In this document: one piece after another, positions 59,854 to 60,406 of the stretch
Numbering within the stretch: position 1 is the stretch's first letter
How the letters are laid out: each line of letters opens with the position of its first letter
Assembly (NCBI GenBank): GCA_023422005.1
Contig: JAEZSC010000069.1
Location: forward strand, 1-60,406
Direction: 5' to 3'
DNA: 60,406 nucleotides
Origin: Bacillota bacterium
GTDB taxonomy: Bacteria > Bacillota > Clostridia > Christensenellales > UMGS416
Made by a program: the position numbers and the translations under genes
Notes under the pieces: generated by a model
Told to the model about the DNA's origin: nothing
The model's input: only the letters and a program-made list of their open reading frames with translations
Database searches by the model: none

Positions 59854-60283
59854 AGTTCGGCGGTGACCTGCGCATTCCCTCGCCCGCATCCATGCGGGCT
59901 GATGCACGCATGCGCTTGCATCCGGGAATGCTTGGCTAAACGGCATCCATGCCGAAGGGCTTATCTTCCCCACGCTGTGCTTCGCACAGCTATCGTCTTG
60001 CTTTCGCATCAGCTTGCGCTGACGCTTCGCAAGCCGGGGCAGCGCCGGGCCCCCTTCGCTGCGCCATGCGCAGCGATCCGCCTGCTCTCACACCGGCCAA
60101 GGCCGACGTTGCCGCAGGCCGGGGCAGTCTGCTCGCCACTGCGTGGCGACCGGCGATGCTCTTATAGCGGCCTGGTCGGAACCTTCGGTTCCTGCTCGGC
60201 CAAGCATCCCCGCATAGCCGCTATCCGTATTGCCTGCGAGGATTGCCAGCCAAGTGTTGCAGCGTATAGAGGCTTCCCAGAAT
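59854..60283 (-). pseudogene. Disrupted 5S rRNA-like copy with hairpin-rich insertions
   Basis: Its left end (TTTGGAGTTCGGCGGTGAC) and right part (GATTGCCAGCCAAGTGTTG, then AGCGTATAGAGGCTT) match the genuine 5S at 60326, and a middle piece CTTATCTTCCC lies at 59960-59970. About 350 bases of hairpin-rich DNA separate these parts. It lies in the same orientation, behind its own copy of the terminator. The conserved loop around GAACACAGAAGTTAAGC is lost, so it cannot be a working 5S. Confidence 0.7.
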
Positions 60284-60286
60284 ATA

Positions 60287-60318
60287 GCAAAACACCCTGC
60301 ATTGCTGCAGGGTGTTTC
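60287..60318 (-). terminator. rRNA operon terminator
   Basis: AACACCCTGCA-TTGC-TGCAGGGTGTT, 11-bp stem just after the 5S 3' end on the minus strand, then TTTTG. Confidence 0.85.
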
Positions 60319-60325
60319 ATTTGGA

Positions 60326-60406
60326 GTTCGGCGGCGACTTATCTTCCCGGGCCGTTGCCAGCCAAGTATTGTCAGCGTGCAGAGGCTTAACTTCTGTGTT
60401 CGGAAT
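60326..60406 (-). rRNA. 5S ribosomal RNA, 3' part
   Basis: On the minus strand the window end reads ATTCCGAACACAGAAGTTAA, the universally conserved 5S loop C/E region, then a helix and loop with TACTTGGCTGGCAACGGCC, and a 3' end AGTCGCCGCCGAAC. About 80 of roughly 117 bases are inside the window; the 5' part lies beyond. It marks the end of an rRNA operon transcribed leftwards into this window. Confidence 0.9.

Noticed and set aside
59872..60235. CRISPR array
   Set aside because: The inverted repeats are all different, with no constant repeat length or spacers; no cas genes are near.
59764..60390. Protein-coding frame of about 208 residues
   Set aside because: It runs through the 5S copies and terminators, has no ribosome site and has low-complexity content.
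1..60406. Insertion sequences, prophage or integrative element
   Set aside because: No transposase, integrase, terminase or capsid-like protein was found in any frame.

Overview
The window looks like chromosomal DNA of a fairly GC-rich anaerobic Bacillota, most likely an uncultured gut Clostridia member. The supports are CymR-like Rrf2 regulators, a greA-lysS operon, a c-di-AMP riboswitch, the A/G-rich Shine-Dalgarno sites, the many TTGACA-17-TATAAT promoters, and a methanol-type methyltransferase. This assignment is an inference from gene content; no marker gene was compared. No transposase, integrase, CRISPR array, tRNA or replication origin was recognised. A minus-strand rRNA operon enters at the right end through its 5S gene.

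Layout. 1-9.1 kb is a sulfur amino acid region. cysK is divergent from an Rrf2 gene. An AT-rich patch with a small membrane protein and an XRE-type gene follows, then the minus-strand pair mtaB-larE, then metA-rrf2-rrf2-metY. 9.2-13.1 kb holds a beta-mannosidase divergent from a frameshifted AraC regulator. 13.2-21.6 kb is a nine-gene minus-strand operon (aroF-tyrA-aroB-aroA-aroC-pheA-aroE-aroK-aroQ) covering the whole shikimate pathway plus the first Phe and Tyr branch steps. Every junction overlaps, and in front lies an attenuator whose 27-residue leader peptide is packed with Tyr and Phe codons. 21.7-31.1 kb holds yebC, two paralogous lipoproteins, a radical SAM protein, rplS, greA-lysS-hypothetical and a membrane Zn peptidase. 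31.4-38 kb holds fucU, a LacI regulator, and an operon of a PAS histidine kinase, comM, a histidine phosphatase and a hypothetical gene. 38.2-43.6 kb holds an RraA-like protein and an MBL hydrolase-comEC-holA operon. 43.7-45.6 kb is a lower-GC YolD/Y-family polymerase module. 45.7-51.4 kb holds a three-gene ABC-2 exporter, a URO-D family methyltransferase-like protein and a large secreted beta-rich protein. 51.8-52.96 kb is dapB behind a c-di-AMP riboswitch. 53-59.7 kb holds a LURP-one-like protein, a heterodimeric ABC exporter, pfkA and an EamA transporter. The last 0.6 kb holds a disrupted 5S-like copy filled with small hairpins and the true 5S.

How the genes work together. MetA carries the acetyl-CoA-type Glu111 and makes O-acetylhomoserine, the substrate of MetY in the same operon; CysK supplies the cysteine arm. 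The three Rrf2 proteins all end in Tyr-(Tyr/Glu)-Ile, the kind of tail by which CymR and CysE dock in the CysK active site, so one CysK-sensing circuit may govern the region. The aromatic operon appears to be controlled by ribosome stalling at Tyr/Phe codons, and dapB by c-di-AMP. Three copies of a structured intergenic repeat with compensatory changes are scattered between unrelated genes.
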